A stretch of 64,000 bases of DNA from Cytophagaceae bacterium (lineage in GTDB: Bacteria; Bacteroidota; Bacteroidia; Cytophagales; Flexibacteraceae), in contig CANGYH010000001.1 of assembly GCA_947458545.1 (NCBI GenBank), positions 744,001-808,000 of the forward strand, given 5' to 3'. This document shows positions 1-8,183 of this stretch, piece after piece. A model generated the notes under the pieces. It had not been told where the DNA came from. It searched no databases and saw nothing but the letters and a program-made list of their open reading frames with translations. Numbering within the stretch: the stretch's first letter is position 1; each line of letters begins with the position of its first letter. The translations under genes were made by a program, and so were the position numbers.

Positions 1-1
1 C

Positions 2-601
2 TGCGGGCACTTCAAAACCGGGCAGATCATCTTCAGCGAGGCCCAGCGGCCCTATGGTATATTCTGCGTGCTAGAGGGCAAAATCAAATTGACCAAAGCC
101 AGCGGCGACGGCAAAGAGCAGATCGTCCGCCTGGCCAAGGCCGGCGATGCCCTGGGCTACCGGGCCGTGCTGGCCGGCGAGCGCTACAGCGCCAGCGCTG
201 TTGCCTTAGACGACAGCAAGGTGTGCTTCATTCCGCTAGAGGTATTCCGCAAGGTGATGGACGAGAACCCCGCCGTCGCGCACGACCTGTTTATCAGCCT
301 GAGCCGCGCCCTGACAGAGACTGAGCAACAAATGGCTACCCTGGCCCTCAAGCCTGTGCGCGAGCGTTTGGCAGATGCCCTGCTCCTCCTTAAAAAGGTA
401 TATGGAGACGACAAGAGTCCTGAACCCTTCTCCATCAACCTGAGCCGCGAGAACCTGGCCAACCTGGTCGGCACCGCCAAAGAGACGGTAATCCGCTTCT
501 TGTCTGAGTTCAAAGAAGAAGGCATGGTAGAGACCAAAGGCTCAACCATCATCCTGACAGACACCAAACGCTTGCTGGCCCTCAGCAAGCTCTATGATTA
601 G
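2..601 (+). CDS. Crp/Fnr-family transcriptional regulator (5' end outside window)
   Basis: The reading frame is open from the first bases of the window, so the N-terminus is missing; an internal GTG at 68 is not a credible start because cyclic-nucleotide-binding-fold sequence precedes it. About 199 residues are visible. The first half is the beta-roll effector domain (G-x-I-I-F and V-L-E-G-K-I-K-L strands). A long dimerisation helix follows (ALKPVRERLADALLLL), then a C-terminal winged helix-turn-helix with the family pattern LSRENLANLVGTAKETVIR. Proteins of this type bind palindromic DNA sites as dimers and respond to a small ligand, redox state or oxygen. No Fe-S cysteine cluster is visible in the part present, and the ligand cannot be inferred. 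A strong terminator follows the stop codon. Confidence 0.9.
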   Translation, partial: CGHFKTGQIIFSEAQRPYGIFCVLEGKIKLTKASGDGKEQIVRLAKAGDALGYRAVLAGERYSASAVALDDSKVCFIPLEVFRKVMDENPAVAHDLFISLSRALTETEQQMATLALKPVRERLADALLLLKKVYGDDKSPEPFSINLSRENLANLVGTAKETVIRFLSEFKEEGMVETKGSTIILTDTKRLLALSKLYD

Positions 602-627
602 AACTTAACCTCGCTCAGACCACCCAA

Positions 628-656
628 GGGATGCGGCCACCGCATCCCTTTTTTTT
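628..656 (+). terminator. Rho-independent terminator of the Crp/Fnr gene
   Basis: A perfect 9-bp stem (GGGATGCGG at 628-636 with CCGCATCCC at 640-648) with a 3-nt loop is followed directly by eight T residues. It lies 26 bp after the stop codon. Confidence 0.92.
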
Positions 657-756
657 ATGCCTATGGCCAGCGCTATTCAACATTTGTATAAAACACAGGC
701 CACCCTATTATCTTCCTGCCCGTTAGACCAACAATACACCAAACCTGTCTTCATTC

Positions 757-2991
757 ATGCAGAAACTCTCCTCACTGCTGTTGGCATGGCTGGCCTTGGC
801 CGTGGCTTCGGCTTCTGCCCAAAATGCCGACGTGATGCTGCAAGGCTTCAATGCCGTCAGCTATCAGAATCCCAACGGCTGGTACAACGTCGTCACCAGC
901 AAGGCGGCCGAGCTTAAAGCGGCAGGCTTCAAGGCCGTCTGGATGCCACCGCCCTCCGACAATACCGGGGGAATGGGCTATCTGCCCCGGCAGTACTACA
1001 ACCTCAATACGGCGCATGGATCGGCCGCGCAGCTTCAAAACTGCATCAACGCCCTGCATGGCCAGGGCATCAAAGTGCTGGCCGACATCGTGATCAACCA
1101 CCGCGTAGGTACCAGCAACTGGGCAGACTTTACCAACCCGAGCTGGGGCTGCTGGGCCATCTGCAACGACGATGAGTGGCGCGGCGTAGGCGGCAACCCC
1201 TGCGGCAACAACGACACCGGCATCCCCTACGAGGCAGGCCGAGACCTAGACCATACCAACCCCACCGTGCAGGCCGACATCCGCGCCTGGATGCAGTGGC
1301 TCAAAAACACCGTCGGGTTCGACGGTTGGCGTTACGACTATTGCAAGGGCTTCTCGCCCTACTACGTGGGCCTCTACAACGACGCTACAGCACCCTACAT
1401 CTCCATTGGCGAGTATTGGGACGGCAACCGCCAATTGGTGCAAAACTGGGTAGATGGCACGGCCCAAAAGTCCACCGCGTTCGACTTCCCCCTCAAATAC
1501 CAACTGCACGCTGCCGTCAATGGCAACTATAGCGCGCTTAATGCCGGCGGCGCCATGAACGGCCTGGCTGGCTGGTCTCCCACCAAATCCGTCACCTTTC
1601 TAGACAACCACGACACCTACCGCGATAACAACATCTTCCCCGGCGACAACTTCAAGGTGCTTCAAGGCTATGCCTACATCCTGACACACCCGGGCATCCC
1701 GATGGTGTTCTGGGACCATTACTTCGACTGGGGCACCACCTACCGCGACGCCATTGCGGCCCTCATCAAGCTGCGCTACGATAACCAGATTACGGCCAGC
1801 AGTAGCCTCAATATACAGGTAGCCCAGGGCAATCTGTACGCCGCCGTCATAGACGGCAAACTGGCTATGAAAATCGGCCCGGCAGACTGGCAACCCAGCG
1901 GCACGGGGTGGTTCCTCAAGACCTGGGGCAACAACTACGCCGTGTGGGACCGCATCAACCCCTGCGCCGCCGCCACCCCTACCCTGACGGTGACGCCCGG
2001 CGGGCCCAACACTTTTACGGGTAGCCTCCAGGTTACGGCCCAGGGTATGACAAACAACGGCACCACGCCTATGCTGTATTTCACCACAGACGGCAGCACA
2101 CCTACCACGGCATCGCCGTCGGCACAAGGCAGCCGCAGTTTCACCTTCACCACCACCACCACTCTGCGGGTATTTGCCCAAGGCACGGGCGGCTGCCAGA
2201 GCGCCCCGCAAAGCCACACCTACACGCTGGCCGCGCCTGTAGCGGGCTTCTCGGTATTTTTCCAGCGCCCCGCCGGGTGGACGGCGGCCAAGGTCTATTG
2301 GTGGAACCCCTCGCCCGTCGGGTCGTTGCCTGCCGTGGCCTGGCCGGGGGTAGATATGCAGCCCTATGGCAACGGTTGGTTTAAGTACACCTTTAGGGGC
2401 GTGGCGGGCACCAACCTCATCTTTACCGACGGCACCCGTCAAACGGCAGATCTGACGCGCAACCGCACCGGCTCTTTCAGCAGCAATGCCTGGAGCGACA
2501 CCCGCCCCCCCATGACCTACGTCATGGACGGCAACCTGGACGCCGCCGCCACCAAAGTAGCCGAGGCAAACGGCGTGGCACTCTATGCAGACTATAATGG
2601 CACCCAGCTTTACCTGGCCGCCGTGTCTGCCCGCAACACCACGCAAGACGTCTTTTTGCTGGCTGCGGCTAACCTTGCAACGGCCGTGGCAGCGCCCTGG
2701 GCCAAGGCGGGCAGCATCCCCGGTGGATGCATTTACATTGGCAACGAGAGCACCAACAACTGGGCAGGCTGGACGGGCGGGCAAAGCACCACCGTGGCAG
2801 CCACCGGCATGGTAGAGGGTACGGTAAACGTTAGCCGCACATTCGGTACAGCAGCCAATCTATACTTGGCTGCCGCCCGCTATGCTACTGCCAATGGAGG
2901 TGCCCTACAAGCCCAGGCCCCAGCCCCCGTGCAAGCCAATGGCAACTTGGAGGCTGCTGAGTTTTGGCTGATGAACCTGACAGCTTTTTAA
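757..2991 (+). CDS. Secreted alpha-amylase (GH13) with starch-binding domains
   Basis: Predicted to hydrolyse internal alpha-1,4 bonds of starch outside the cell. The 744-aa protein starts with a signal peptide (residues 1-21, cleavage after ASA). A GH13 barrel follows to about residue 400. The catalytic triad is visible: nucleophile D194 in GWRYDY, acid/base E219 in ISIGEYWD, and D286 in FLDNHDT; the conserved DIVINH region lies earlier. Residues about 405-490 resemble the chitobiase/Fn3-associated beta-sandwich (FTTDGSTPT). Residues about 495-575 resemble a CBM26 starch-binding module with its aromatic YWWNPS and WPGVDM motifs. The last roughly 150 residues start VMDGNLDAAA and form a domain I cannot name. 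There is no clear T9SS sorting domain. The gene stands alone between two terminators, and no maltose-uptake genes are nearby. Confidence 0.92.
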   Translation: MQKLSSLLLAWLALAVASASAQNADVMLQGFNAVSYQNPNGWYNVVTSKAAELKAAGFKAVWMPPPSDNTGGMGYLPRQYYNLNTAHGSAAQLQNCINALHGQGIKVLADIVINHRVGTSNWADFTNPSWGCWAICNDDEWRGVGGNPCGNNDTGIPYEAGRDLDHTNPTVQADIRAWMQWLKNTVGFDGWRYDYCKGFSPYYVGLYNDATAPYISIGEYWDGNRQLVQNWVDGTAQKSTAFDFPLKYQLHAAVNGNYSALNAGGAMNGLAGWSPTKSVTFLDNHDTYRDNNIFPGDNFKVLQGYAYILTHPGIPMVFWDHYFDWGTTYRDAIAALIKLRYDNQITASSSLNIQVAQGNLYAAVIDGKLAMKIGPADWQPSGTGWFLKTWGNNYAVWDRINPCAAATPTLTVTPGGPNTFTGSLQVTAQGMTNNGTTPMLYFTTDGSTPTTASPSAQGSRSFTFTTTTTLRVFAQGTGGCQSAPQSHTYTLAAPVAGFSVFFQRPAGWTAAKVYWWNPSPVGSLPAVAWPGVDMQPYGNGWFKYTFRGVAGTNLIFTDGTRQTADLTRNRTGSFSSNAWSDTRPPMTYVMDGNLDAAATKVAEANGVALYADYNGTQLYLAAVSARNTTQDVFLLAAANLATAVAAPWAKAGSIPGGCIYIGNESTNNWAGWTGGQSTTVAATGMVEGTVNVSRTFGTAANLYLAAARYATANGGALQAQAPAPVQANGNLEAAEFWLMNLTAF

Positions 2992-3008
2992 GCCTTTGGC
3001 GGTCATTC

Positions 3009-3054
3009 AGAAAGCCCTGGATTTGACAATCAAATCCAGGGCTTTCTGCTTTTT
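3009..3054 (+). terminator. Rho-independent terminator of the alpha-amylase gene
   Basis: A perfect 16-bp stem (3009-3024 paired with 3032-3047) with a 7-nt loop is followed by a short T run at 3050-3054, just after the amylase stop. Confidence 0.92.
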
Positions 3055-3066
3055 CGGGCAGGGCCC

Positions 3067-3103
3067 AAAAACGCAAAAAGCCCCCCACAAAAGTGAGAGG
3101 CTT
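3067..3103 (-). terminator. Terminator of the tRNA-Asp transcript
   Basis: Read on the minus strand, an 11-bp stem (3103-3093 with 3088-3078, including two G-U pairs) has a TTTT loop and a T-rich tail. It begins 5 bp past the tRNA 3' end. Confidence 0.8.
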
Positions 3104-3108
3104 AGTTG

Positions 3109-3182
3109 CGGTCCGGACGGGACTCGAACCCGCGACCTCCGCCGTGACAGGGCGGCATTCTAACCAACTGAACTACCGGACC
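3109..3182 (-). tRNA. tRNA-Asp (GTC)
   Basis: A 74-nt cloverleaf on the minus strand. The acceptor stem pairs GGTCCGG (3182-3176) with CCGGACC (3116-3110) and the discriminator base is G. The anticodon stem-loop reads CCGCCCTGTCACGGCGG, giving anticodon GTC for aspartate. The T arm GCGGGTTCGAGTCCCG is canonical. CCA is not encoded and must be added enzymatically. Confidence 0.97.
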
Positions 3183-3313
3183 TTCTTACCGCCGATTGCC
3201 TAGGCTCTCTGCGAAAAGGTGTGCAAAGATAGCCCCAGAAATGGGCCCTGCAAATGCATAGAGCCACTTTTTTCTCTTTTTTTTGAGCAAGCCCCAAACC
3301 CGGCCCTACCCCT

Positions 3314-3321
3314 TAGATTTG
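3314..3321 (+). promoter_or_regulatory. Putative -7 box of accA
   Basis: TAGATTTG fits the Bacteroidota -7 consensus TAnnTTTG and lies 50 bp before the accA start. No well-spaced -33 TTTG is visible. Confidence 0.4.
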
Positions 3322-3371
3322 CAAACCCAGGTATCTAAACCCCGGTACCCTGGCCCAAAACTGCGCTGCCC

Positions 3372-4337
3372 ATGGCCCATCTGCTTGATTTTGAGAAACC
3401 TATCGCCGAGCTTGAGGCCAAGCTCCAAGACATGAAAACGCTGGCCGCCGCCAACAATGTGGACGTATCAGCAGCGGCCACAACCTTGGAGGCCCAGATC
3501 CAGCAACTCAAAAAAGACACCTATGCCAACCTCACGCGCTGGCAGCGGGTACAATTGAGCCGGCACCCCAGCCGCCCCTATGCCCTAGACTACATCGGGG
3601 CCATGGTAGAAAACTTCGTGGAGCTGCACGGAGACCGCTCTGTGGCAGACGATCCGGCCATGGTAGGCGGCATGGGCCAGTTAGACGGGCAGACGTTCTT
3701 CTTTGTAGGACAGCAAAAAGGCCGTACTACCAAGGAGCGCCAACTCCGCCGCTTCGGCATGCCCAACCCCGAGGGCTACCGAAAGGCCTTGCGCATCATG
3801 CAAACGGCCGAAAAGTTCGGCAAGCCCATCGTTACGCTCATTGATACGCCCGGTGCCTACCCCGGCCTGGAGGCAGAAGAGCGCGGGCAGGGAGAAGCCA
3901 TCGCCCGCAACCTGCGCGAGATGTTTCGCCTGACGGTGCCCATCATCTGCATCATCATCGGCGAGGGTGCCAGCGGGGGCGCGCTCGGCATCGCCATCGG
4001 AGACAAGGTGATCATGCTTGAGAATACCTGGTACTCAGTCATATCTCCAGAATCCTGCTCGTCTATCTTGTGGCGTAGCTGGAATTTCAAAGAGCAAGCC
4101 GCCGAAGCCCTTAAGCTCACGGCCAAAGACATGCTTGGCAACGGGCTGATAGACGAGGTACTGAAAGAGCCTCTCGGTGGTGCCCACACCGACCCTGGCT
4201 ACATGGCTCGCAAAGTAAAAAAGGCCATTCTAGACGCCTACGACGAGCTTAAAGGCTTCTCGGCCCATGAGCTTACAGACCGCCGCATAGACAAGTTCTC
4301 TGGCATGGGCGTAGTGGTAGAGCCAGCTGCCGCCTAA
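3372..4337 (+). CDS. accA: Acetyl-CoA carboxylase carboxyltransferase subunit alpha
   Basis: Transfers the carboxyl group from biotin carrier protein to acetyl-CoA, giving malonyl-CoA, the first step of fatty-acid synthesis, as an alpha2-beta2 complex with AccD. The 321-aa length is normal for AccA. The N-terminus is the usual coiled helix beginning [11 protein letters not shown]. The crotonase-like core carries [19 protein letters not shown]-type [24 protein letters not shown], the oxyanion-hole segment [15 protein letters not shown], and [11 protein letters not shown]. The start ATG at 3372 precedes [11 protein letters not shown], the typical family N-terminus. accD and accB/C are not in the window. 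The upstream tRNA-Asp is on the opposite strand. Confidence 0.97.
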   Translation: MAHLLDFEKPIAELEAKLQDMKTLAAANNVDVSAAATTLEAQIQQLKKDTYANLTRWQRVQLSRHPSRPYALDYIGAMVENFVELHGDRSVADDPAMVGGMGQLDGQTFFFVGQQKGRTTKERQLRRFGMPNPEGYRKALRIMQTAEKFGKPIVTLIDTPGAYPGLEAEERGQGEAIARNLREMFRLTVPIICIIIGEGASGGALGIAIGDKVIMLENTWYSVISPESCSSILWRSWNFKEQAAEALKLTAKDMLGNGLIDEVLKEPLGGAHTDPGYMARKVKKAILDAYDELKGFSAHELTDRRIDKFSGMGVVVEPAAA

Positions 4338-4457
4338 TCTTTTTTGTAACCAAGGCCACAGGCGTTCCGTATAAGATTGCTTGGTAAGCCGTGCCCAATT
4401 TTAGCCCAGCGTTGTTAGTTGCCGGGTGGAGAGCCTGCAATCCGAGCCTTTCAACCT

Positions 4458-5705
4458 ATGTCCCACACCCTCCAAACCAAAGAAGACGTCTATATAGACG
4501 CAATGGTAGAGATGGTGGAGGCTGTAAATGGAGCCTTTTCAGAAGAGAACCTGCTGCGCCTCTACCAGCTTACCCTGATTGGGCATCTGGGTTTGAGCCG
4601 GTTCGTACTTTGGGTAGAAGAAGATAGCCACTGGGTACCCAAAGCCAGCCAAGGCATAGCCCAGCACCTGCCCGAGGGGCAGGTGCGTAGGCTGTCACAG
4701 GCTATTCAGAGGCCGGGCAAGCTTGAGGGCCACCCGCCAGGCCATGCGCTGCATGGCTATACGTATGCCATACCCGTATTGAGGCGGGCCAAGGCCAACG
4801 CCCAAACCCAGGCTTCAGCGGCGGCGCCCACCGTTATTGCCCTATTGCTGCTGGGTGGTGGCGTGTATGGCTTGCAAGCCCACGGCAACCTGATTAAGTT
4901 CTTAAACGCGGTAACCCACCTGATGACCTTGGCCATCTACAACCGCAGGCTAGAGGCCATAGAGCGCCAGCAAGAGCGCATGGCCATAGAGCTTGAGTTT
5001 GCAGAAAAGGTGCAGTTGGGCCTCTACCCCAAATACTTACCCAACGAGGGGCCGCTAAAAGCTGCCGCCAGTATGATAGGCTTCGGCAAGGTGAGCGGAG
5101 ACTATTACGACTTTATCCCCTTGGGGGGGCAGCGGTATCTGATTTGCCTGGCCGATGTATCTGGCAAGGGCATGGGAGCCGCACTGCTGATGGCCAACTT
5201 CCAGGCAGGGCTGCGGGCACTGGTGCGCCATACCACCCACCTTGAGGCGCTGCTGGCCGAACTGAACACCGTCATTCTCCACAACGGCCGGGGCGACAAG
5301 TTTGTAACTGCATTTCTGGGCCTGGTGGATATGCGCCAGCGCAAGCTCACCTACATAAATGCTGCCCACCCGCCCGCACTACTCTGCCTGCCCAGCGGAG
5401 AGATAAAAGCCCTGAGCACGGGCACCACGCTGGTGGGCATCTTCGACGCCCTGCACAATATAGAGGTAGGCCGAGAGAGCCTGCCGCCGGGCTTCCGCCT
5501 AATCATGTACACCGACGGCGTCTCAGAGACTTTCAACCCTGCCAGAGAAGAGTTTGGTGAGGAGCGCCTGATGCAGATCATCAACCAAACCGCCCCGTCT
5601 GAGGGCCTAGACACACTTCATGCGCACATATTGGATGCGCTGGAGGCTTTCAGGCAGGGGGCCGTGGCCGAAGATGATATCACCCTTTTCTCGCTGCAGG
5701 GCTAG
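4458..5705 (+). CDS. SpoIIE-family protein serine phosphatase with GAF-like N-terminus
   Basis: A PP2C-fold phosphatase of the SpoIIE/RsbU type, which usually dephosphorylates anti-anti-sigma factors or related switch proteins. The first 180 residues form a sensor region that resembles the degenerate GAF domain of Bacteroidota RsbU proteins; its end (FLNAVTHLMTLAIYNRRLEA) leads into a coiled linker with an EFAEKVQLGLYPK motif. The phosphatase domain has the metal-binding acidic motifs GDYYDF, LADVSGKGMGAALLMA, MYTDGVSE and EDDIT, so it should be active. The ATG at 4458 is preferred over a TTG at 4419. No anti-sigma factor kinase or STAS-domain partner is encoded nearby. Its TAG stop overlaps the stop of the convergent stress-protein gene. 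Confidence 0.88.
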   Translation: MSHTLQTKEDVYIDAMVEMVEAVNGAFSEENLLRLYQLTLIGHLGLSRFVLWVEEDSHWVPKASQGIAQHLPEGQVRRLSQAIQRPGKLEGHPPGHALHGYTYAIPVLRRAKANAQTQASAAAPTVIALLLLGGGVYGLQAHGNLIKFLNAVTHLMTLAIYNRRLEAIERQQERMAIELEFAEKVQLGLYPKYLPNEGPLKAAASMIGFGKVSGDYYDFIPLGGQRYLICLADVSGKGMGAALLMANFQAGLRALVRHTTHLEALLAELNTVILHNGRGDKFVTAFLGLVDMRQRKLTYINAAHPPALLCLPSGEIKALSTGTTLVGIFDALHNIEVGRESLPPGFRLIMYTDGVSETFNPAREEFGEERLMQIINQTAPSEGLDTLHAHILDALEAFRQGAVAEDDITLFSLQG

Positions 5706-6544
5706 CGTACCAGCAGTAGATTGGTAGGCAACAAGGCCACCAACCTGCTTAACGACAAATAGCGCCAGCGCCAGAAATAGCGCATCGCCTCGGCAGGTGG
5801 GGCCTCTAGCGCCAGCACCTCTACGGGGTGCTTCTCCATAAACTGCTGGCATGCCCGGCTCAGTGCACCGGCAAAGAGCTTAATATGCAGGTCTGGCACT
5901 GGATGCTCGGCTTCCTCTAACAGGTCGCCTTCAAACGGATCGAGGGCGTGCCGGGCATGGGCAAGGCCGCTAGAGGCCGCCTGCCGCCTGCGCGTAATTA
6001 CGGGCAAATCGTCGGCTCCCTGGCCATCCTTCACCAGCAGATGCACATGGTCGGCCCCCAGTGCCTGGGCCATCCTTACGGTCTTTTCTATGAGCATACC
6101 CTCTGCTTGCAGGGTATTGGTGGCTATGGCAACTTCTTGCCAGTGCTTTGGCCGTTGGCGCGGATTGGCCAGCAAAAGCACCGAGCAGTTTACCAGCCGC
6201 AGGGTGTCTTGCGCAACGGTGCCAAAAATGGCGTCTTTGGTCGATTGGGTAGGCAACGCGCCTAACACCAGCAGATCTACGGCTTCTTGCTGGCAAATGC
6301 GGGCAATGGCCTTGGCAGGTGGCCCACTCGGAAAGTACAGTTTACACCCCGGGCCATCCAGGTGCTGGCGCTCCATCAGGGCCTCCAAATGGGCATAGGT
6401 ATGCTCAGAGGGGCGCCCTACGTGAATTACTACAAGCTCTGCCCCCATCTGCTCGGCCAGATAACCTGCTTCGGCCAACAAGGCCTCTCTGCGCGGAGAC
6501 AACGACACTGCTACGGCCAAACGCCGGTACGGACCCAACCACAT
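5702..6544 (-). CDS. Universal stress protein with two tandem UspA domains
   Basis: A 280-aa cytosolic protein with two UspA-like alpha/beta domains. The first (residues about 1-145) shows RLAVAVSLS, ELVVIHVG, a DLLVLGALP strand and the final CSVLLL strand. Its nucleotide loop is degenerate: the usual GxxGxGxxxxxxG pattern is only partly kept. The second (about 150-280) has VAIATN, ADHVHLLV and VEVLALEAPP and ends in NLLLVR, with an even weaker loop. Such double-domain proteins are common in Bacteroidota and are associated with stress or stationary-phase survival; no enzymatic role can be assigned. The gene is monocistronic and converges on the phosphatase gene with a four-base overlap of stop codons (CTAG). 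Confidence 0.85.
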   Translation of the reverse strand: MWLGPYRRLAVAVSLSPRREALLAEAGYLAEQMGAELVVIHVGRPSEHTYAHLEALMERQHLDGPGCKLYFPSGPPAKAIARICQQEAVDLLVLGALPTQSTKDAIFGTVAQDTLRLVNCSVLLLANPRQRPKHWQEVAIATNTLQAEGMLIEKTVRMAQALGADHVHLLVKDGQGADDLPVITRRRQAASSGLAHARHALDPFEGDLLEEAEHPVPDLHIKLFAGALSRACQQFMEKHPVEVLALEAPPAEAMRYFWRWRYLSLSRLVALLPTNLLLVR

Positions 6545-6736
6545 AATTCAACTTCTAATTCTGAAAGGTTTGACAATACAACGAGCAAGCCCCCCGAAAC
6601 TTGTGCCGACAGGCCCACGGAAGGGCCCTGTCTAACGCAAGGGAAACCAGGCAGGTTGTATACTTCTGCAAGGTACAAACTAAGCAGCAATTATCCTAAT
6701 TACCCCCTTACCAGGCTTGGCGATTAACACTATTAC
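6545..6736. other. Intergenic region upstream of the stress-protein gene
   Basis: There is no credible coding sequence here. It must hold the minus-strand promoter of the stress-protein gene, but I find no clean TAnnTTTG box. An imperfect GC-rich hairpin (GACAGGCCC ... GGGCCCTGTC) lies near 6607-6635. Confidence 0.4.
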
Positions 6737-6760
6737 AAAAAAGGCCGCAACTGCGGCCTT
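6737..6760 (-). terminator. Second terminator downstream of sucD
   Basis: An 8-bp stem AAGGCCGC/GCGGCCTT (6741-6748 with 6753-6760) has an A run on its left, which is a T run on the minus strand. It backs up the hairpin at 6778-6810. Confidence 0.75.
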
Positions 6761-6777
6761 CATTTTACCATATCTGC

Positions 6778-6810
6778 AAAAAAACCAGGCCCACCTTATG
6801 GCAAGCCTGG
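6778..6810 (-). terminator. First terminator downstream of sucD
   Basis: On the minus strand CCAGGC (6810-6805) pairs with GCCTGG (6790-6785), with further inner pairing, and is followed by seven T residues (the A run at 6778-6784). Confidence 0.8.
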
Positions 6811-6841
6811 CCCATAGTAATTTGCTAAAACCGCAGATTAC

Positions 6842-7723
6842 TTAAGCAAGCACACCCATGGCCTTGGCCATCGTCTCGCCGATGTTGGCCGGAGATTCTA
6901 CTACGTGGATGCCGCACTCGCGCATGATGCGCATCTTGGCAGCGGCCGTATCATCTGACCCGCCTACGATGGCGCCTGCGTGGCCCATACGGCGGCCAGG
7001 AGGTGCCGTTTGCCCGGCGATGAAGCCCACGACGGGCTTCTTGTTGCCAGAGGCGGCAATCCAGCGAGCGGCTTCGGCTTCCATACCGCCGCCGATCTCA
7101 CCTATCATAACGATGCCTTCCGTATCAGGGTCGTTCATGAGCAGCTCTACGGCTTCGCGGGTAGGCGTACCGATGATGGGGTCTCCACCGATGCCGATGG
7201 CCGTGGTGATGCCCATACCCGCCTTCACGATCTGGTCGGCGGCTTCATACGTCAGCGTGCCAGACTTTGACACGATGCCGATGTTGCCCGGCTTAAAGAC
7301 GAAGCCCGGCATAATGCCCACCTTAGCCTGGCCCGGAGAGATTACGCCGGGGCAGTTGGGCCCGATGAGACGGCTGCTGCGCTTTTGTAGGTATGCCTTT
7401 ACGGCAATCATATCCTTAACCGGAATACCCTCTGTGATGGCTACGATCAAACCAACACCAGCGTCTGCTGCCTCCATGATGGCATCAGCAGCAAAAGCCG
7501 GCGGTACGAAGATGATCGAAACGTTGGCGCCCTCTTTCTCAACGGCCTGTGCTACCGTGTTGAAAACAGGCAGGCCCAGGTGCTGCTGCCCGCCTTTGCC
7601 GGGCGTTACCCCACCCACAACGCGGGTGCCATACTCCAGCATCTGCTGGGCATGGAAGCTACCTTCTGAACCGGTAAAGCCTTGCACAATCACACGAGAT
7701 TGGCTATTGACGAGGACGCTCAT
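6842..7723 (-). CDS. sucD: Succinate-CoA ligase subunit alpha
   Basis: The CoA-binding and phosphohistidine-carrying subunit of succinyl-CoA synthetase, which makes ATP or GTP from succinyl-CoA in the TCA cycle. The 293-aa length matches the family. Visible motifs are the CoA-binding Rossmann start [20 protein letters not shown], the NCPGVISPG loop, [23 protein letters not shown] and the catalytic-histidine motif [10 protein letters not shown]. The ATG at 7723 gives the family-typical MSVLVN; the frame runs upstream without homology. The partner sucC is not adjacent, so the two subunits are encoded apart. Two tandem terminators follow, and a TACCTTTG box lies about 60 bp upstream. Confidence 0.97.
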   Translation of the reverse strand: MSVLVNSQSRVIVQGFTGSEGSFHAQQMLEYGTRVVGGVTPGKGGQQHLGLPVFNTVAQAVEKEGANVSIIFVPPAFAADAIMEAADAGVGLIVAITEGIPVKDMIAVKAYLQKRSSRLIGPNCPGVISPGQAKVGIMPGFVFKPGNIGIVSKSGTLTYEAADQIVKAGMGITTAIGIGGDPIIGTPTREAVELLMNDPDTEGIVMIGEIGGGMEAEAARWIAASGNKKPVVGFIAGQTAPPGRRMGHAGAIVGGSDDTAAAKMRIMRECGIHVVESPANIGETMAKAMGVLA

Positions 7724-7782
7724 AACGACGGGATGCGAGTAGTATGTAGAAGTGCGTTCATACAGGCTTTTGCCTGGCAAGG

Positions 7783-7790
7783 CAAAGGTA
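7783..7790 (-). promoter_or_regulatory. Putative -7 box of sucD
   Basis: TACCTTTG on the minus strand, 59 bp before the sucD ATG. No convincing -33 element is seen. Confidence 0.45.
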
Positions 7791-7842
7791 CACAACCACC
7801 CGCAACGCCCGTGCATCAGGCAAGCTTCAAAACAGGCCCTGG

Positions 7843-8061
7843 CTAAAAGTTGCCATTGCCGGTGGCAGGGTCTGGCATGGGGACGTTTACAGGCTCCTCT
7901 TGGCGGTTGGCCTCGTTCTCTTCCAAATCTGTCTCTACCTGCGAGGGCTGCCTGCGGTAATCGGTATCAAAATCTGGCTCCGCCTCTGTGTGGACGTGGC
8001 CTGGCGCTTCTGGCGCTGCCTCGGGCTCTGGGCCCAAGGCGTAGAATGCTGGGTGAATCAT
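7843..8061 (-). CDS. Small acidic hypothetical protein
   Basis: An uncertain 72-aa gene that I do not recognise. The product is rich in Pro, Glu and Asp ([25 protein letters not shown]) and looks disordered, with no signal peptide, membrane segment or cysteines. It fills the space between sucD and the Omp28-like gene on the same strand, starts with ATG, and opposes no stronger reading frame. No clear promoter box is visible. It could be a real small cytosolic protein or a chance frame in GC-rich DNA. Confidence 0.4.
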   Translation of the reverse strand: MIHPAFYALGPEPEAAPEAPGHVHTEAEPDFDTDYRRQPSQVETDLEENEANRQEEPVNVPMPDPATGNGNF

Positions 8062-8128
8062 AGGGTGGCTTTGTGCGATGCGTTCTGGTTGGTACGCACG
8101 GCTGCCGGCATTTGTTGGCCCAAAGCGC

Positions 8129-8162
8129 AGAAGGCCCCTGCATGCTTATGCAGGGGCCTTCT
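8129..8162 (-). terminator. Hairpin terminator after the Omp28-like gene
   Basis: A perfect 15-bp stem (8129-8143 with 8148-8162) with a 4-nt loop lies 22 bp past the stop codon. The T run on the minus strand is weak. Confidence 0.75.
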
Positions 8163-8183
8163 GGCAAATCCGAGAAGCTGGTA

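Noticed and set aside
1600-2784. 394-codon minus-strand open frame
   Set aside because: It is antisense to the alpha-amylase gene, and the product looks like a shadow translation.
6858-7742. 294-codon plus-strand open frame
   Set aside because: It is the reverse of sucD, which has complete family motifs.
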